64,000 nucleotides of DNA from positions 1 to 64,000 of the forward strand of contig NZ_CP034451.1 of the NCBI RefSeq assembly GCF_003952525.1, in the 5' to 3' direction. The DNA is from Mesorhizobium sp. M3A.F.Ca.ET.080.04.2.1. Lineage in GTDB: Bacteria > Pseudomonadota > Alphaproteobacteria > Rhizobiales > Rhizobiaceae. The position numbers and the translations under genes are program-made. Under the pieces are notes generated by a model. That model ran no database searches and was not told where the DNA came from. It worked only from the letters and a program-made list of their open reading frames with translations. Shown one piece after another: positions 18,140-27,368 of this stretch (within the stretch, counting starts at the first letter, position 1; every line of letters begins with the position of its first letter).

Positions 18140-19321
18140 ATGAAGCTTAAGGGTGACCAGCAGACGTCGCGCGCTTTGAACCGAAGGCTGATCCTCAACA
18201 TGATCCGCGCCGACGGCCCGATGAGCCGGGCGGAGATGGCCACGCGCAGCGGCCTTAGCCCGGCGGCGGTGACCTTCGTGGTGTCCGAGCTGCTGAACGA
18301 GAATATACTGGTCGAAGGCGAAGCCAGTCTTGGTGCGCCAGGGCGGCGCCCCATCCCAATCAAGATAAATTATGCAGGCCGGCTCGTTGTCGGGCTGAAG
18401 TTGATGGTGGGTGCGATCGACTGCGTACTTACTGATCTCGCCACGACCCCGCTTGTCTCCAGGCAGGTCACAGTTCGCGACCCCTCACCGCAAAGCACGG
18501 TCGAAGCCTGTGCTACGGCCGTCAGTAAATTGCTTGCGGATCGCAAAGCACCGGCAGGAGCAGAGCTCAGCGGCATTGGTATCGCGGTGCCCGGGGTGAT
18601 CGACCAAGGCGTCTGCCGGCTCAGTCACCGGTTCAACTGGGTCGATGTTCCGATCGCTGCTATGCTCGCCGAGCTGGTGCATGTGCCCGTCTGGGCGGAC
18701 GATGACACGAACGCCTTCGCACTGGCGCAGCAATTGTTCGGCCTGGGCCGGCATCATCGCACGGTCGGCGCGCTGGCTATTGGGGCCGGCATCAGCTGCG
18801 CCGTGGTGATTGATGGTGCCGTGCACCACGGCGCGAGCGGCGCCGCGGGAAAGCTTGGCCATTCGATCTACGATCCAAACGGCCCGCCATGCGAATGCGG
18901 CCGACGCGGCTGCCTGCAGACCTTCTTCTCCGAACCGGCGCTGGTAAGGCGCTGGCGAGATGGCAAGGGCATATCGGGAGCAGTGACCCGCCACGATATG
19001 GTCGACGCGGCACGGGCCGGTGACGAGATGGCTGTGCACCTGTTGAGCGAGGCTGGCGAAGGGATCGGAAGATTCCTGGGTGCCTTCTGCAACATCGTCG
19101 ATCCGGAAGTGATCGTGGCCGGCGGCGAAGCCGTCACGTTCGGCGACTTTCTGTTCGAGCCCATGCGACGCGCCTTGGAACGCCACGCTATGTGGACGCC
19201 GCCGCCGATCACGCCGGACTGGGCGGACGATTCCTGGGCGCGGGGCGCGGCAGCCCTCGCCACCCAGAGGCTTTTTGACTTTGAAAGCAGGCCCGGGGAA
19301 ATAGCGGTGCCTGCGATGTAG
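18140..19321 (+). CDS. ROK-family transcriptional regulator
   Basis: A 393-residue repressor. The N-terminal winged helix-turn-helix (about 10-65) contains GPMSRAEMATRSGLSPAAVT. The ROK sugar-kinase-like domain has the Zn-binding motif CECGRRGCLQTFF and the GHSIYDPNGPPC region. In this family the domain senses a sugar rather than phosphorylating it. The gene is divergent from the galactoside importer/GH42 operon and probably represses it until galactose or a galactoside binds. The sugar is inferred only from the GH42 gene. Confidence 0.88.
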   Translation: MKLKGDQQTSRALNRRLILNMIRADGPMSRAEMATRSGLSPAAVTFVVSELLNENILVEGEASLGAPGRRPIPIKINYAGRLVVGLKLMVGAIDCVLTDLATTPLVSRQVTVRDPSPQSTVEACATAVSKLLADRKAPAGAELSGIGIAVPGVIDQGVCRLSHRFNWVDVPIAAMLAELVHVPVWADDDTNAFALAQQLFGLGRHHRTVGALAIGAGISCAVVIDGAVHHGASGAAGKLGHSIYDPNGPPCECGRRGCLQTFFSEPALVRRWRDGKGISGAVTRHDMVDAARAGDEMAVHLLSEAGEGIGRFLGAFCNIVDPEVIVAGGEAVTFGDFLFEPMRRALERHAMWTPPPITPDWADDSWARGAAALATQRLFDFESRPGEIAVPAM

Positions 19322-19767
19322 ATGGCGATAAAGTCACGGCCCTGTCTGTGCGGACTCCATCCTGTGGATACCAACTATCCTTGTGCGTGGACCGTCGCGC
19401 CTGGAATGACCGCCTTGGCGATCTCGGGCGTAGATCACCTGGCGGCCCACTCCGGCCATGCCAAATAACCGAGAGACTTCCTCCGGTCGACGATCTACGA
19501 TCCCGATCGCACTATTCGGTTGGACTCCTTTGGAATCGGGACGCTGCTTCGCCAAGCGTATGATTTCGAACTGCTCTTGTTTCGACCCCAACCAAATCAG
19601 CTCCGTTATGGATGGCCGCCATATGGCTTGAACGCGGAACGTTTGATCCGGGTCACTCAGGAGTTTCAAGGTGCTTAAGCTTCTGCTTCCCAGCGTCGCT
19701 CGTCGACTGGGGAAACCAGAAGGCATCGCCAAGCCTCGCTCGCCCAGCACGTCGCCTGTTTCTGTCG
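19322..19767. other. region without a recognised gene
   Basis: Lies between the convergent ROK and propionyl-CoA synthetase genes. A minus-strand frame stays open over it (ending at 19334), with stretches such as ITELIWLGSKQEQFEIIRLA. It has no start of its own and joins the antisense shadow of the synthetase gene. It could be a decayed gene remnant. No clear terminator was seen. Confidence 0.3.
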
Positions 19768-21675
19768 TTAGGCGCCGATGCCGCGGCCCTTCAGCGCCGT
19801 TGAGATCTCGTCGAGGATGGCAGGATCGTCGATTGTCGCCGGCATGGCCCATTCCTCCTTGTCGGCGATCTTCTGCATCGTGCCGCGCAGGATCTTGCCG
19901 GAGCGCGTCTTGGGCAGCCGCTTGACCGTCACCACCGTCTTGAAGGCGGCGACCGGGCCGATCCTTTCGCGCACCAGGCCCACCACCTCGCTTTCGATGG
20001 CGCCGGTGTCGCGCGACACGCCGGCATTGAGCACGACGAAGCCGAGCGGTACCTGGCCCTTCATGGCATCGGCAATGCCGATGACCGCGCATTCGGCGAC
20101 ATCGGGATGCGCCGCCAGCACCTCTTCCATGGCGCCGGTCGAGAGACGGTGGCCGGCGACATTGATGATGTCGTCGGTGCGCGCCATGACGTAGAGATAG
20201 CCGTCCTCGTCGACCATGCCGGCATCGGCCGTCTTGTAGAAGCCCGGGAACTCCTCGAGATAGGCCTGCCGGAAGCGAGCGTCAGCATTCCAGAGCGTCG
20301 GCAGGCATCCGGCCGGCAGCGGCAGCTTGACCACCACATTGCCGAGCGTGCCGCGCGGCACTTCATGGCCGGCATCGTCGAGAATGCGGATGTCGTAGCC
20401 GGGCATCGGCACGCCGGGCGAGCCGTATTTCACCGGCAGAAGACCCAGGCCTGCCGGGTTGATCGTCATCGGCGAGCCGGTCTCGGTCTGCCACCAGTGG
20501 TCGATCACCGGGCGGTCGAGCTTCTGCTCCGCCCATTTGATGGTCTCGGGGTCGGCGCGCTCGCCGGCGAGGAACAGGGTGCGGAATTTCGACAGGTCGT
20601 ATTTCGGCACGAACTCGCCCTTGGGATCCTGCCCCTTGATGGCGCGGAATGCGGTCGGCGCGGTGAACAGCGCCACAACGCCGTGCTCAGAGATCACCCG
20701 CCAGTAGGTGCCGGCGTCCGGCGTGCCGATCGGCTTGCCTTCAAACAGCACGCTGGTGCAGCCATGCAGAAGCGGTCCGTAGACGATGTAGGAATGGCCG
20801 ACCACCCAGCCGACATCGGAAGCCGCCCAGAACACTTCGCCGGGCTTGACGCCGAACTCATTGTCCATGGTCCATTTCAGCGCGACCATGTGGCCGCCAT
20901 TGTCGCGCACGATGCCCTTCGGCTGGCCGGTCGTGCCGGAGGTGTAGATGATGTAGAGCGGGTCGGTGGCCAATACCGGCACACAGTCGACATTGGCGCC
21001 GGCCGCCCGTTCGCGCGCCACCGCGTCCGCATAGTCGAAGTCGTAATTGTCCTTCATCTCGCAGCGCAACTGCTCGCGTTGCAGGATCAGGCAGGCGTCG
21101 GGCTTATGCTTCGACATCTCGATCGCCTTGTCGAGCAAGGGCTTGTAGGCGACCGTGCGTCCGGGCTCCAGGCCGCAGGAGGCGGTGATGATTAGCTTCG
21201 GCTTGGCGTCGTCGATGCGGGTGGCGAGCTCGTGCGAGGCGAAGCCGCCGAACACCACCGAGTGCACGGCGCCGATGCGCGCCGAGGCGAGCATGGCGAT
21301 GGCCGCCTCCGCCACCATCGGCATGTAGATGATGATGCGATCACCCTTGCCGATGCCGCGGTTCTTAAGCACCGACGCCAGCGCGACCACTTCGCGCTTC
21401 AGTTCCGCATAAGTGAATTCGCGTACAGTGCCGGTGATCGCACTATCGTGGATCAGCGCCAGCTGGTCGGCGCGCCCGCCCGCGACGTGGCGGTCGATGG
21501 CGTTGAAGCAGGTGTTGCAACTGGCGCCCGTGAACCAGCGGCCATAAACGCCGGCTTCGGCATCGAAGACCTTGTCGTAGGTCGAATACCAGTCGATCGC
21601 CTTGGCGGCCTCGGCCCAGAACCCTACGGGGTCGCGTTTCCAGCCCTCATAGACTTCATGGTAGCGTGAGGCCAT
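19768..21675 (-). CDS. prpE: propionyl-CoA synthetase (AMP-forming)
   Basis: About 635 residues, an acetyl/propionyl-CoA synthetase-type ligase: N-terminal YHEVYEGWKRDPVGFWAEAA, ATP loop IIYTSGTTGQPKGIV, WWQTETGSP, the C-domain HRLSTGAMEEVLAAHPDVAE typical of PrpE, and the catalytic Lys in LPKTRSGKILRGTM. ATG at 21675 follows GGAGGAA; the longer frame from 21696 is rejected. It converts propionate (and some other short acids) to the CoA ester. It is the last gene of the amide-transport/amidase operon, suggesting that the acid released by the amidase is captured here. Confidence 0.88.
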   Translation of the reverse strand: MASRYHEVYEGWKRDPVGFWAEAAKAIDWYSTYDKVFDAEAGVYGRWFTGASCNTCFNAIDRHVAGGRADQLALIHDSAITGTVREFTYAELKREVVALASVLKNRGIGKGDRIIIYMPMVAEAAIAMLASARIGAVHSVVFGGFASHELATRIDDAKPKLIITASCGLEPGRTVAYKPLLDKAIEMSKHKPDACLILQREQLRCEMKDNYDFDYADAVARERAAGANVDCVPVLATDPLYIIYTSGTTGQPKGIVRDNGGHMVALKWTMDNEFGVKPGEVFWAASDVGWVVGHSYIVYGPLLHGCTSVLFEGKPIGTPDAGTYWRVISEHGVVALFTAPTAFRAIKGQDPKGEFVPKYDLSKFRTLFLAGERADPETIKWAEQKLDRPVIDHWWQTETGSPMTINPAGLGLLPVKYGSPGVPMPGYDIRILDDAGHEVPRGTLGNVVVKLPLPAGCLPTLWNADARFRQAYLEEFPGFYKTADAGMVDEDGYLYVMARTDDIINVAGHRLSTGAMEEVLAAHPDVAECAVIGIADAMKGQVPLGFVVLNAGVSRDTGAIESEVVGLVRERIGPVAAFKTVVTVKRLPKTRSGKILRGTMQKIADKEEWAMPATIDDPAILDEISTALKGRGIGA

Positions 21676-21729
21676 CGGACTTCCTCCGGGCAGCATTCAT
21701 AACAGGGCTCTGGTTACGGACGCTCGTGC

Positions 21730-24051
21730 CTATTTCCACTGCTTCTCCTCGTTGATCCAGCGCGAGCCTGGCAATTTTCCGGGTTTGATGAAGGCGTCGA
21801 CGACATTGCTCAGCACAACAGAAACGTTGTTCTTGAAGTGGTTGCTGGGTAGCGCTTGGCCAAATGCAATCGAGCCACCGCAAAAAACGGCGCCGTTCCC
21901 GGGGGCGTTGAAATAGGTCATGTCGGCGCGGATGCGATAATCCTGGGACCCCGACAGGCCTGGATAGGGGTACAGGATCTCCTCGATGCCCAGCAGATAG
22001 TTGTCGCTGTGCCCACCTGACGAAGAGAGTATCTTGGTATGGGGCGGTGTCCCCAAGGCCAAATCATACCGATCCATCTCGATACCGGCCGCGCCACCAT
22101 AAGCCAGACCAGTGTCGCCAATCATTTCTCCCTCAACGCCATCCATAATCCACGACACCGTCCGGTGATAGCTGTCCGGCATCCGACGGTATGGGCGGCT
22201 CGTCTCGAACCCTTCGGCGATGAAACCAACGCCGACCAGTTTCTGTGGCGGGCGACCAAGATTCTTCCAAAGCCCGCTCTTTTGGCCTGTGGTGGCCAAA
22301 TAATGTTCCCCTGGCCGCGCGTTCCAGGCTCGCATGCCGGAATCGAGCTTGCGCACTTCCATGGTGGACAGATCGTCGTCGCGGAAGGCCACGTTCCAGT
22401 AGTAGCCATTGCCGCCCATATAGATGTAGCGACCGCCCGTGGCGATGTAGTCTTCCGTCGCGTCGAGCATTTCTTTGGAATAGTATTCCGGGTGCGTTCC
22501 CGTCATGATGCATTTGTAGGGCTTCAGCAGATCGAGCCCCTCAACATGCAGATCCTCGTCGGTCAGCACGTCGTAGTCGTAGCCCTTATGCTCCAGCCAG
22601 GCGATGATCGAAAGGTCAGCGGGAAACTGCCATGGAATGCCCATGCTCGATATACGATGCTTGGGCCTCATATTGATGATAGGCCGGTGGTAGGAGCTGT
22701 AGCAGACACCTGCGCCATCCTCCCAGGCGTCATAGGTGGACAGCCCGAATTCGGGATTCTTGTACATCTCGATATCGATGTCGGAAACGATCGGCGGCTG
22801 GCCAGTCATCGGTTGGATGATCTGGGCGTCGAAACTCAGATGCTCGTTGGCATAGGCGAGATAGCTTGCCGTCGGGAAGATGAAGGCGAGCTTAGCCTTT
22901 GGTTTGCCCGGCCTGACGAAGAAGACAACATATTCTTCACCCAGTCCGGTTCCTGGGCCAGCACGCAAACGCATCGCATAAGCGCCGCTTTTGAGGGAGG
23001 ACGGTAAAGTGACGCTGCGGGTGACGGCCCAATTGGAGTCGATCATCGCGTCAGCATGAAACTCGATCCCCCCATACTCATGCGGGGCAAGGCGGAAGCT
23101 GTCGTTCCTGCCGTTCCAATTCCATCCCGTTTGCGCTCGAACGGGACGATTGTAGCCCTCGGCATGGAGCATGTGAGGCCCGACATCAAAGACAATGTCG
23201 CCAATGCCATGATCTGTGTAGCCGCTGGTGGTGTCCCAATAGGCGACCATGCCCTGCGCGGAAGGCTGACCGCCCTGCATGATCGCGGCAAGCTCGTGCC
23301 ATGCTAGCGCGCGCCGGAAGACGCCCGGTCTGTCGATCTTGCCGCAATATCCCTGAGACACGAAATGGCCTCGGGTCTCATGCCAATCGCGGGAGCCGGC
23401 GATGAGGAACGGCGTATCTGGAAGGTGCTTTTGGCGGAAGCGGAATTTTTCCGAAACATGTGAGCGGTAATCGATTGGAGCGACACGCCCCAGGAGCCCA
23501 TTGTAGCGGTTCGAGACACCTTCCTGATGAATGGTGGCCTTGCCGGTTGCCTCGTCATAGGTGGCGGCCACAAAGTACCACATCTGTCTGAGAAGCGGAA
23601 TTTCGGCCTGAACGTAGTCAACCTCGTTGCCTTGCCCGACCCAGAATTCGAGATGGCCACGCTGGTTGATGCCGATACAGTATCCAAAGTTCTTGTCGTT
23701 ATCCCAGCGGCCAATCAGGCATTGCCGCAAACCGGCTTCGGGCAAGCCAGGATATATGAAGCCGTGGATGGTGATGCTGCCTTCGAGCGCCAGCTTGTTC
23801 TGAGGATCCTCAACCGTGAGAAACGAGCCAAGCTGAGTGTACTGCTTCTTGACTGACCATTGTCCGTTGTCCTCGCACGGGATTTCCTCTTCCTGGAAGC
23901 CCGGGCCGCTCGGATGCTCGTCGCCGTGGATGAGGCGGACAAGCTGTGCTTCAGCGGTCGTCGTTCCGTCGGCATTGACATGAAAGTCGATCGTTTCTCC
24001 CGGCCTGACGGAGATCTTGTTTGTATAACCAAAGAGCTTGACCTGTGCCAT
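21730..24051 (-). CDS. N,N-dimethylformamidase large-subunit homologue
   Basis: A 773-residue protein of the DMFase beta (large) subunit family. The N-terminal half has an LamG/concanavalin-like domain (about 85-260, with LIGRWDNDKNFGYCIGIN). The C-terminal half (about 385-770) is the DMFase catalytic fold. The iron ligands known for DMFase (Tyr440, His519, Glu521) appear here as Tyr440 in GLSTYDAWED and His520/Glu522 in TGTHPEYYSKE. DMFase hydrolyses N,N-dimethylformamide to dimethylamine and formate using a mononuclear iron. Here the true substrate may differ. The matching small subunit is not a separate gene: a domain resembling it is fused to the permease encoded 46 bases upstream. There is no signal peptide. 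Confidence 0.88.
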   Translation of the reverse strand: MAQVKLFGYTNKISVRPGETIDFHVNADGTTTAEAQLVRLIHGDEHPSGPGFQEEEIPCEDNGQWSVKKQYTQLGSFLTVEDPQNKLALEGSITIHGFIYPGLPEAGLRQCLIGRWDNDKNFGYCIGINQRGHLEFWVGQGNEVDYVQAEIPLLRQMWYFVAATYDEATGKATIHQEGVSNRYNGLLGRVAPIDYRSHVSEKFRFRQKHLPDTPFLIAGSRDWHETRGHFVSQGYCGKIDRPGVFRRALAWHELAAIMQGGQPSAQGMVAYWDTTSGYTDHGIGDIVFDVGPHMLHAEGYNRPVRAQTGWNWNGRNDSFRLAPHEYGGIEFHADAMIDSNWAVTRSVTLPSSLKSGAYAMRLRAGPGTGLGEEYVVFFVRPGKPKAKLAFIFPTASYLAYANEHLSFDAQIIQPMTGQPPIVSDIDIEMYKNPEFGLSTYDAWEDGAGVCYSSYHRPIINMRPKHRISSMGIPWQFPADLSIIAWLEHKGYDYDVLTDEDLHVEGLDLLKPYKCIMTGTHPEYYSKEMLDATEDYIATGGRYIYMGGNGYYWNVAFRDDDLSTMEVRKLDSGMRAWNARPGEHYLATTGQKSGLWKNLGRPPQKLVGVGFIAEGFETSRPYRRMPDSYHRTVSWIMDGVEGEMIGDTGLAYGGAAGIEMDRYDLALGTPPHTKILSSSGGHSDNYLLGIEEILYPYPGLSGSQDYRIRADMTYFNAPGNGAVFCGGSIAFGQALPSNHFKNNVSVVLSNVVDAFIKPGKLPGSRWINEEKQWK

Positions 24052-24097
24052 GTCTGCTTCCGCAAAGAGTTCGAATGGAATTAGCCGCGAGATTCGG

Positions 24098-25735
24098 TCA
24101 GGCTTCGAGGAGGTCCTGTACGCGACGCAAGAAGACCCCGTGATAGGCCTCGTCCTGTGTCGGGTAGATCTTGTCCTCCACGACCCTTGGGGCTACGCCG
24201 CGATGTCCAGACAAGGCGACGATGCGGTAGGCCTTGAACGGCTCGACGACGGTGATCGCATATTTGTCGGGGAGCGCTGCCCGGCGGAAGTAGAGAAGCA
24301 GACGTTCGAGCGCCTCGCTGTGTTGGCCGAGCGGCGAGCGCTGGTGTTCATCGATAATCTCGGGCGACACAAGGGTCTTGAGGTAGTCGCGCTGCATCTT
24401 GTCATAGCGATGGAAATAGACGAGATCCTTGTTTTTGGTCTCCGTGGCTTCTTCCGGCAGCATTTCGCCTCCTTTTTCCGCTCTGGTAGAGCGCCGTTCG
24501 CTTTTCTTCTTGTCGCGCCAGGCGCGGAACTGCGCTTTGATGCCGAAAATGCCACCGCGTAGAAACAGCACCACGCCGAGCATAATCAGGCCGATGGCGA
24601 TCAGCCGGATCGGACCCCAGCTGATGAGCACCTTGTCCAAAAGCACGACAATTGCGGTTCCGACGACGGCACCCTCGGCGCGGCCGATGCCGCCGATCAC
24701 CAGCATGGCTAGCCCGAGCAGAACGGTGTCGAAGCTGAAGATCGAGAAGCCGACACCGCGGTAGTGGCTGGCATAGAACCCGCCGATGAAACCCAGCGCG
24801 ACGGACGATATTATAAACACCAGGACGCGGGCGCGGCGGTAGTCCACGCCCGTTGCTTCTGCGAAGGCCTCGCGCTTCTCGGGCGCCATACGTAGGATAC
24901 GGCCGAGCCGCCTTCCGTCGACCATCCGATAGAGCAACAACGCTCCAAGCATAAGGGCGAAGCAGGCATAGTAGCCTAGCATGGATTGGCTGAGCGGCGT
25001 CCAATCCTTGGGAATGTAGGTATCCGCGCCATAAAGGCCGCCGGTTGCCGCTCCAAATTGCTTGGATTGCAGGAAGTAGACGCGGCAAAGCTCGTTTAGG
25101 CCGAGCGTCAGCAGCGCGTAGTAGAACCCGTCGAGGCGTGTCGCTGGAATGGCGATGATCACTCCGAAGATCAGGCCGACGGCGCTGCCGACGAGGGGCA
25201 GTACCCACCACGGCAGATGCAGTACTATCGACAGGTAGGTCGCCACGAAGGCGGCCGCGCCGACTACCGCAAAGCTCGCCAGCGAATAAATGCTTGCCGT
25301 GCCGAGAACGAGCATCCAGCACAGGTTGATTGCCGCGTAGATGCCAAAGAAAGCCCCGGCCGCAAACAGTGTGTTTTGCAGACTGTCCGGAATAAGGAAT
25401 GGCGCGACGAGCAAAGCCAGCAGGCCAAGCAGCCACCAGATCGGTCGCTTGTCGACGACGGTCTTCTCCCGCGCCATGGTCTTGGGATTGTATTCGCCAC
25501 GGATGTTCAGCAATCGCCGGCGCGTCGGCCAGTAGCGGAGCCTGTTCCATATGGAGGCACCGTGGCCGGGCCACTTGTAATAATAGCGCAGGCGCCCAAC
25601 TGGCAGCAGCGAGACGCGTGATTCCCGCGTCCTGTCCCATATAGATTGGGGGCTGACATGCGGGTTGGTCGGCAGTTCCTCGACCGCTCCTTTGACATCC
25701 CAGACAAACAGCGGATTGCGCCAGAGATTCACCAT
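24098..25735 (-). CDS. LivM-type ABC permease fused to a DMFase small-subunit-like domain
   Basis: A 545-residue fusion. Residues about 98-400 are a branched-chain-amino-acid/urea-type LivM permease with many membrane helices, including ATRLDGFYYALLTLGLNEL and VLLGLAMLVIGGIGRAEGAV. After a charged linker (about 400-437), residues 438-545 resemble the DMFase alpha (small) subunit: SPEIIDEHQRSPLG, ERLLLYFRRAALPDKYAI, FKAYRIVALSG and EAYHGVFLRRVQDLL. Normal LivM proteins are about 300-420 residues and end after the membrane part. A soluble N-terminal extension (1-97) is also unusual. Between livH (3 bases) and the large amidase gene (46 bases). The layout suggests that the amidase docks on the importer's cytoplasmic face. 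Confidence 0.85.
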   Translation of the reverse strand: MVNLWRNPLFVWDVKGAVEELPTNPHVSPQSIWDRTRESRVSLLPVGRLRYYYKWPGHGASIWNRLRYWPTRRRLLNIRGEYNPKTMAREKTVVDKRPIWWLLGLLALLVAPFLIPDSLQNTLFAAGAFFGIYAAINLCWMLVLGTASIYSLASFAVVGAAAFVATYLSIVLHLPWWVLPLVGSAVGLIFGVIIAIPATRLDGFYYALLTLGLNELCRVYFLQSKQFGAATGGLYGADTYIPKDWTPLSQSMLGYYACFALMLGALLLYRMVDGRRLGRILRMAPEKREAFAEATGVDYRRARVLVFIISSVALGFIGGFYASHYRGVGFSIFSFDTVLLGLAMLVIGGIGRAEGAVVGTAIVVLLDKVLISWGPIRLIAIGLIMLGVVLFLRGGIFGIKAQFRAWRDKKKSERRSTRAEKGGEMLPEEATETKNKDLVYFHRYDKMQRDYLKTLVSPEIIDEHQRSPLGQHSEALERLLLYFRRAALPDKYAITVVEPFKAYRIVALSGHRGVAPRVVEDKIYPTQDEAYHGVFLRRVQDLLEA

Positions 25736-25738
25736 CGA

Positions 25739-26638
25739 TCAAGCCTCCCGCGCCTTGTCAAGAATTCCGGCTATGCCGCGTGGGCGGATCAGAAGAACGA
25801 TGATGATTGCCAAAAATTGCGTCATCAGCACATACTGGCCGCCCAGCGTAACGCTGGTAATCGCCTCGTTGAGTCCGAGTAGAAGGGCGGCGATGACCGC
25901 TCCGCGAACGCTGCCGAGCCCTCCACAGAGCGCGATGCTTACGCCCTTGATCATCGGCGTCAGTCCGCTGAACGGGGCGATATAGTAAGTCTGCGACAAC
26001 AGCACTGCGGCCAGGCCGGCGAGACCGCCGGTGATCGCCATCACGTAGAAGCCAGTCCGCCTGACGCCAATGCCGACAATGGCCGCCGCGTGCGGGTTCA
26101 TCATCATGGCCCTGATCTCAAGGCCGCGGCGGCTGGAGCGCATCCACTGCAGGACGACCGTGAGCAGGATCACGGAGGACAGGACGTTGCCGATCTTGTC
26201 GGCCGTCATGACCAGCCCGGGCGCAGCGATCTTCCCCGTGCCGAATATTTCCGGCAAGTTTTTCGAACGGGGCCCGAACCACCACAACAAAAGCTGGGTG
26301 CCAATCAGATTGATGGCGAGCGTGGCGATCAGCCCGCGCACTGTAAAATTCGGCTTGTCGTGGATCGGAATGAAGGCGAGCGCGCAGACGATGAGGCCGC
26401 CGAACGCGCCGGTCAGAATGCCGCCGGCCATCACGGCCGGGCCGACCAGAACGGCAGGGAGGCTTGGTCCGACAAATTGGGCGACCAGCCAGGCACCGTA
26501 GCCGGACAGGGCGAAGATGTAGGCATAACTGAGATTAACCAGGCCGAGGCTCGACCAGGTGATGGATATGCCGATCGCGAGCGTACCGTAGATGCAGGCA
26601 AGGACGACCGCATTGACGAAGATGAAGGCCCAATCCAC
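25739..26638 (-). CDS. branched-chain amino acid/amide ABC permease (LivH type)
   Basis: A 299-residue membrane protein of the LivH/UrtB family. Features: an N-terminal helix (FIFVNAVVLACIYGTLAIGI), SLGLVNLSYAYIFALSGYGA, RRGLEIRAMMMNPHAAAIVG (coupling region) and GLTPMIKGVSIALCGGLGSV. It forms the heterodimeric channel with the LivM fusion protein. Four bases separate it from livF upstream and three from the fusion gene. Confidence 0.9.
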   Translation of the reverse strand: MDWAFIFVNAVVLACIYGTLAIGISITWSSLGLVNLSYAYIFALSGYGAWLVAQFVGPSLPAVLVGPAVMAGGILTGAFGGLIVCALAFIPIHDKPNFTVRGLIATLAINLIGTQLLLWWFGPRSKNLPEIFGTGKIAAPGLVMTADKIGNVLSSVILLTVVLQWMRSSRRGLEIRAMMMNPHAAAIVGIGVRRTGFYVMAITGGLAGLAAVLLSQTYYIAPFSGLTPMIKGVSIALCGGLGSVRGAVIAALLLGLNEAITSVTLGGQYVLMTQFLAIIIVLLIRPRGIAGILDKAREA

Positions 26639-26642
26639 GCTC

Positions 26643-27368
26643 TTAAGCCTCGCGCTTCGTGTTTGACATGAGCCCGACCGACGCCTCGCCCTTGAGTTTG
26701 CCGACGTGCATGCCGATGATGCGGTCCACTCGGCCCTCCAGAAGCGAGACGTTCTGCTCGGCGATGACCATCGCCGATTCCACGAGATCGACGCTCATCA
26801 GGGCGTCGATGACGCTCTTGCCGATTTTGGGAGCCAGCCCGAGAGAGGGCTCGTCGACGAGGAATAGCGAGGCATCGGCCATCAAACCGCGGCCGATAGA
26901 AACCATGCGGCGCTCGCCGCCCGAAAGGCGGCCGACCGCAGTATTCTTCAGCTTCACCAATGGCGGAAAGATCGCCAGGATGCGCTTCTTGCGCTCTGTG
27001 CGTTCGCGCCAGGCGCGCGCTGTGAACGCGCCCGAGTCGAGATGTTCTTCGACAGTCAATCCGTGAAAGATCTCGTCTCCCTGCGGAATGACGGCCAAAC
27101 CCTGCTGCACGATCTGGTGCGTGTAGCGACCCGGGCCTTGCGAGCGCGTGCGGCCCACCTCGACGCCATTGAGCTTTATAGACCCGCGTTGCCAGCCCGT
27201 CAGGCCGGCGATTGCATAGAACAACGTGGTCTTGCCATGGCCGTTCAGGCCGACGAGGCCGACCCTCTCGCCCGATTTCACGATTAGGTCGAGATCGTGA
27301 ATGACCCGCATCGGACCGTAGCCTGCCGACAGGCCCTTGACGTTGAGAACTTCCCGGCCCGCGCTCAT
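26643..27368 (-). CDS. ABC transporter ATP-binding protein (LivF type)
   Basis: A 241-residue ATPase: Walker A GLNGHGKTT, canonical signature RLSGGERRMVSIGRG, Walker B LFLVDEPSLGLAPK, followed by the LivF-type VIAEQNVSLLEGRVDRI. Its start overlaps the livG stop by four bases. The intact signature contrasts with the degenerate one in its LivG partner. Confidence 0.9.
   Translation of the reverse strand: MSAGREVLNVKGLSAGYGPMRVIHDLDLIVKSGERVGLVGLNGHGKTTLFYAIAGLTGWQRGSIKLNGVEVGRTRSQGPGRYTHQIVQQGLAVIPQGDEIFHGLTVEEHLDSGAFTARAWRERTERKKRILAIFPPLVKLKNTAVGRLSGGERRMVSIGRGLMADASLFLVDEPSLGLAPKIGKSVIDALMSVDLVESAMVIAEQNVSLLEGRVDRIIGMHVGKLKGEASVGLMSNTKREA

Noticed and set aside
20107..21195. 362-codon plus-strand frame in prpE
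   Set aside because: Antisense shadow of a well-recognised synthetase.
22039..23007. 322-codon plus-strand frame in the DMFase-type gene
   Set aside because: Antisense shadow; the minus strand carries the iron-site residues.
24402..25742. 446-codon minus-strand frame overlapping the LivM fusion
   Set aside because: Shifted frame, Arg/Pro/His-rich and without membrane helices; the fusion frame carries all the recognised motifs.
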